The position numbers and the translations under genes were made by a program. A stretch of DNA of 64,000 bases, taken from an uncultured Lacinutrix sp. GTDB taxonomy: Bacteria > Bacteroidota > Bacteroidia > Flavobacteriales > Flavobacteriaceae. The notes below the pieces were generated by a model. That model did not search any database, was not told the DNA's origin, and saw only the letters and a program-made list of their open reading frames with translations. This document shows, piece by piece, positions 61,411 to 64,000 of the stretch. The stretch lies in contig NZ_CANMSJ010000005.1 in assembly GCF_947500605.1 (NCBI RefSeq), forward strand, positions 124,001 to 188,000, written 5' to 3'. How positions within the stretch are numbered: the first letter of the stretch is position 1; each line of letters begins with the position of its first letter.

Positions 61411-62742
61411 TTAATGTGTTTGAGGTTTTGGGCCTTGGTTAATAGTTTTACCAACTAAGACTAGAAATAATAAACCTAGTAGCATATACAAAGCCACAAA
61501 GCCAAGTAAAGTAAATAAGGTGTTACCAGATGAAACTGTTGGAGAAATACCATCGCTTGTTCTTAATAAACCATATACTAAATACGGTTGTCTGCCTAAC
61601 TCTGCAACATACCAACCAGTAATATTTGCTATGTATGGAAACGGAACTAAAAACATAATAACCCAAAGTAAAGATTTGGAAGTGTATAGTTTTTTGCGCC
61701 ATAATAAGAAAAGTGCTAATGCCATAACGCCAATAAATATAGTGCCTAAACCAACCATTATATGATAGGAGTAATACAATGCCGGAATATTATCTGGTAG
61801 TTCTTCTTCTTTAAACTGATCCATTCCTGGGATTTGTTTATCCCATTCTTGATGCGTTAAAAAACTTAATACATTAGGTACAGCAATTTTATTGTCTAGT
61901 TTTTTTTCTACCATATTTGGCTGACCAATCAATACAATTTCGGCACCAGCTTCTTCGGTTTCAAAAATACCTTCCATAGCTGCAAAAGAAGCTGGTTGGT
62001 ATTTTGCTACATTTTTAGCATTCCAATCTCCTGTTGGAAAAGCCAATAGAATACTAGAAACCAAACCAAAAACAACTCCTGTTTTTAAGAATAACTGTCC
62101 GTATTGGGTTTGCTTATTTCTTAAAATATAAAAGGCACCTATGCTAGCAACAACAAAAGAAGAAGTGACAACAGATGCTAATTGATTGTGCAAGAATGCT
62201 GGTAGAAGCCAAGGATTTGTAAATAATGCCGAAAAGTTTTGTAATACAAATTTACCATTGTCTAAAATTTCGTAACCTACAGGATGCTGCATCCAAGCAT
62301 TGGTTGCTAGAATAAACCAACCACTTGCCCAAGAACCTAAAAAGACTAGAAATCCGGTTAGGAAATGTAGTTTTTGTCCCATTAGTTTTTCGCCAAAAAT
62401 AAAGAGCGCTAAAAAAGAAGATTCTAAAAAGAAAGAGAACATGCCTTCCATTGCTAGAGTCTGTCCAATAATACCACCTGTTAATTCAGAAAACTTAGCC
62501 CAATTGGTACCAAATTGAAATTCCATTGGAATTCCAGTTACAACACCCATTGTAAAGTTGATAGCAAAAATTTTCATAAAAAACTTTGCAGCGTTATTAT
62601 ATTTCTCAATGTTGTTTCTAAGGTATTTCCATTTAAAATAAACTATCAATAACGATAAGCCCATGGTTAATTGTGGAAATATATAATGAAAAGTGATAGT
62701 AAATGCGAATTGCAATCTATCGTAAAAGATCATGTCTTCCAT
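61411..62742 (-). CDS. cydA: Cytochrome bd ubiquinol oxidase subunit I
   Basis: 443 residues, nine transmembrane segments. H19 in FTITFHYIFPQLTMG is the heme b595 ligand position. FLHNQLASV supplies the heme b558 histidine. The quinol loop region (about 280-310, GMDQFKEEELPDNIP) is short, as in the short-Q-loop group, which fits the 443-residue length against 522 in E. coli. CydX is not visible. Divergent region upstream holds a Crp/Fnr-shaped palindrome. Confidence 0.95.
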   Translation of the reverse strand: MEDMIFYDRLQFAFTITFHYIFPQLTMGLSLLIVYFKWKYLRNNIEKYNNAAKFFMKIFAINFTMGVVTGIPMEFQFGTNWAKFSELTGGIIGQTLAMEGMFSFFLESSFLALFIFGEKLMGQKLHFLTGFLVFLGSWASGWFILATNAWMQHPVGYEILDNGKFVLQNFSALFTNPWLLPAFLHNQLASVVTSSFVVASIGAFYILRNKQTQYGQLFLKTGVVFGLVSSILLAFPTGDWNAKNVAKYQPASFAAMEGIFETEEAGAEIVLIGQPNMVEKKLDNKIAVPNVLSFLTHQEWDKQIPGMDQFKEEELPDNIPALYYSYHIMVGLGTIFIGVMALALFLLWRKKLYTSKSLLWVIMFLVPFPYIANITGWYVAELGRQPYLVYGLLRTSDGISPTVSSGNTLFTLLGFVALYMLLGLLFLVLVGKTINQGPKPQTH

Positions 62743-62787
62743 ACCCTTGTTTTAGACTATAAAAATACGACAGATAGAGCGATTTTG

Positions 62788-62803
62788 TGTAACATTTATT
62801 ACA
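62788..62803. promoter_or_regulatory. Crp/Fnr-geometry palindrome before cydAB
   Basis: TGTAA, six bases, TTACA, the spacing of Crp/Fnr-family sites (TGTGA-N6-TCACA). A third half-site TTACA lies at 62808-62812. It is 46 bases upstream of the cydA start, where oxygen- or redox-dependent control would fit. Confidence 0.45.
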
Positions 62804-63029
62804 AATATTACATTAAGATTTTTGTGTGTAACTCTCGTTTAAATAATTTTATTTAATGTTATGGAGAAGTGTTTTCTCTGTTGAGAAAATTGAATTGATT
62901 TTTTTAGTTAGCAAAAATTATTATTTCATATTTTTTTATAATTATTTTCACAAAATTAAAATTTTTATAGTCAAATTTTATGGATTTCGCTTTTATGAGC
63001 TGAGCAAGATATTTTAGCTAACAGATGCA

Positions 63030-63037
63030 TATCTTTG
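63030..63037 (+). promoter_or_regulatory. -7 element of the 3-hydroxyisobutyrate-type gene
   Basis: TATCTTTG, perfect TAnnTTTG, 22 bases before the ATG. No TTG at the right distance. Confidence 0.55.
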
Positions 63038-63059
63038 CGGCAAAAATTATACATTATTT

Positions 63060-63941
63060 ATGAAAAAACCAACTATAGGATTTATCGGACTTGGCCTTAT
63101 GGGCGGAAACATGGTTGAAAATCTTCAAAAGAGAGGATTCGAATTAACAGTAATGGATCTTAATAAAGATGAAGTTGCAAAAGTTATCGCTCGCGGTAAT
63201 GCTACTGAAGCATCTTCTCCAAAAGAATTAGCTCAAAAGAGTGATATTGTAATGTTTTGCCTTACTACTTCAGCGGTTGTAGAAAAGATTGTTTACGGTG
63301 AAGACGGTGTTCTTGCAGGTATTAAGGAAGGTTCTGTTTTAATTGATTTTGGAACATCTATTCCAGCATCTACTATTAAAATAGGGAAAGACCTTGCTGC
63401 AAAAGGTGCAGGTATGATTGATGCTCCACTTGGGCGTACACCTGCTCATGCAAAAGACGGTTTACTTAACATTATGGCTGCAGGAGATAAAGATATTTTC
63501 GCGAAAGTAAAACCAGTTCTTGACGAACAAGGAGAGAACGTATTTTACCTAGGTGCTCTTGGTGCTGGACATACAACTAAACTGATTAATAACTTTATGG
63601 GTATGACAACTGTGGTTGCTATGTCTCAAGCTTTTGCTGCGGCTAAACTTGCTGGTGTAGATGGACAACAACTTTTTGATATTATGTCATCAGGACCATC
63701 AAATTCACCATTCATGAAATTCTGTAAAAACTATGCAGTAGATAATGTAAGTGATTTAGGTTTCTCTATAGCGAATGCTAATAAAGATTTAGGTTATTTT
63801 GTACAGATGATGAATGACCTTGGTACAACTTCTACAATTGCCGAAGCAACTTCTGGAAACCTTAAAGCTGCTTTAGGTGCAGATATGGGTAGTTTAAATG
63901 TTCCTGAAATCTTCGATTATTTCACAGATTTAAAGAAATAG
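63060..63941 (+). CDS. NAD(P)-dependent oxidoreductase, 3-hydroxyisobutyrate dehydrogenase family
   Basis: 293 residues. N-terminal Rossmann motif IGFIGLGLMGGNM (residues 6-18), then CLTTSAVVEKIVYG, DAPLGRTPAHAKDGLLNIMAAG (the substrate-binding block DAPVSGG-like, here DAPLGRTPAHA), and GAGHTTKLINNFM with the catalytic lysine. Substrate may be 3-hydroxyisobutyrate, tartronate semialdehyde, or a similar hydroxy acid; sequence does not decide. Leucine is encoded mostly by CTT, unlike the TTA bias of neighbours, and GC looks higher, so recent transfer is possible. The gene is monocistronic with its own promoter. Confidence 0.92.
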   Translation: MKKPTIGFIGLGLMGGNMVENLQKRGFELTVMDLNKDEVAKVIARGNATEASSPKELAQKSDIVMFCLTTSAVVEKIVYGEDGVLAGIKEGSVLIDFGTSIPASTIKIGKDLAAKGAGMIDAPLGRTPAHAKDGLLNIMAAGDKDIFAKVKPVLDEQGENVFYLGALGAGHTTKLINNFMGMTTVVAMSQAFAAAKLAGVDGQQLFDIMSSGPSNSPFMKFCKNYAVDNVSDLGFSIANANKDLGYFVQMMNDLGTTSTIAEATSGNLKAALGADMGSLNVPEIFDYFTDLKK

Positions 63942-64000
63942 TAGTACGTGAATTTATATTAAAAAATTAAATTTATAAAAAGTAAAAAAGCCAAAACAAT

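Larger units (their letters stand above)
62743..63059. other. Intergenic region upstream of cydA and of the 3-hydroxyisobutyrate-type gene
   Basis: 317 bases without a gene. It holds the Crp/Fnr-shaped palindrome at 62788-62803, an 8-base inverted repeat TTAAATAA/TTATTTAA at 62839-62856, a 7-base hairpin TTTTCTC/GAGAAAA at 62872-62889, and a promoter element TATCTTTG at 63030-63037 for the + strand gene. The remainder is very AT-rich and shows no ORF I would support. Confidence 0.7.

Noticed and set aside
60010-62742. Possible CydX subunit in the small gene after cydB
   Set aside because: The 102-residue protein with three membrane segments is too large and unlike CydX, which is a single-span peptide of about 40 residues.
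62671-62856. Small + strand open frame opposite the cydA start
   Set aside because: It overlaps cydA and the regulatory gap on the other strand and shows no protein-like features.
1-64000. tRNA, rRNA, CRISPR array, IS element or prophage
   Set aside because: None seen by eye: no cloverleaf-like intergenic segment, no regular spacers, no transposase, integrase or phage structural gene.

Overview
The window looks like a chromosomal segment from a marine-type member of the Flavobacteriaceae (Bacteroidota). This rests on low GC with TTA/AAA-rich codons, promoters of the Bacteroidota type (TTG, about 19-20 bases, TAnnTTTG), weak ribosome binding sites with frequent TTG starts, and flavobacterial families (PorV/PorQ-like outer-membrane protein, DUF4105/Lnb, DUF3276, TonB-dependent receptor with a carboxypeptidase-like N-domain, long NusB). 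No rRNA, tRNA, CRISPR array, IS element or prophage was seen.

Region 1 (2-30746) is one large surface-polysaccharide locus, all on the + strand, with genes touching or overlapping by a few bases. It holds the ATPase of an O-antigen ABC exporter (cut by the left edge), two methyltransferases, about 14 glycosyltransferases of GT-A and GT-B type, and a nonulosonic (sialic-type) acid module: a CMP-sugar synthetase fused to a KdsC-like phosphatase, and a NeuB-like synthase lacking the SAF domain. It also holds a pyruvyl-transferase-like protein, an MBOAT/SGNH O-acylation pair, a hexapeptide acetyltransferase, an O-antigen ligase/polymerase-type membrane protein, and finally a polyprenyl glycosylphosphotransferase with its own promoter. 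The products would start a glycan on undecaprenyl phosphate, extend and decorate it, and export or ligate it, most likely as LPS O-antigen or another cell-surface glycan.

Region 2 (30885-41453) is envelope housekeeping: a PorV/PorQ-like protein followed by an Lnb/DUF4105 protein (- strand), phosphatidylserine synthase, a TerC-family protein and a LURP-one-like protein (+), then kdsD-tatC-AhpD-like and lptB (-), divergent from recQ.

Region 3 (41593-55999) is mixed: a dual cyclophilin-FKBP isomerase followed by a row of hairpins, a TPR lipoprotein, a REPIN-like palindrome pair, a DinB/YfiT-type protein, an isolated HEPN (ApeA-like) candidate defence gene, an SDR, csaA, a BASS transporter, a PlsC-like acyltransferase, a DUF3276 protein, an ABC exporter, a leucine-dehydrogenase-like gene, nusB with a strong hairpin in front of it, a DUF1573 lipoprotein with yajC, a LacI regulator and a DUF1801 protein.

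Region 4 (56177-63941) has a TonB-dependent siderophore-type receptor, small - strand genes (membrane protein, DUF2200, SET-domain methyltransferase, YeaQ-like), the cytochrome bd oxidase cydAB, and a 3-hydroxyisobutyrate-dehydrogenase-family gene whose leucine codon use differs clearly from the rest.

The best leads for something little described are the HEPN protein at 44142-45461, the nonulosonic acid module with unassigned GT-B-like neighbours (8749-16956), the REPIN-like element (43416-43481), and the hairpin at the nusB promoter (52338-52400). All family calls come from reading motifs by eye; no database search was possible.
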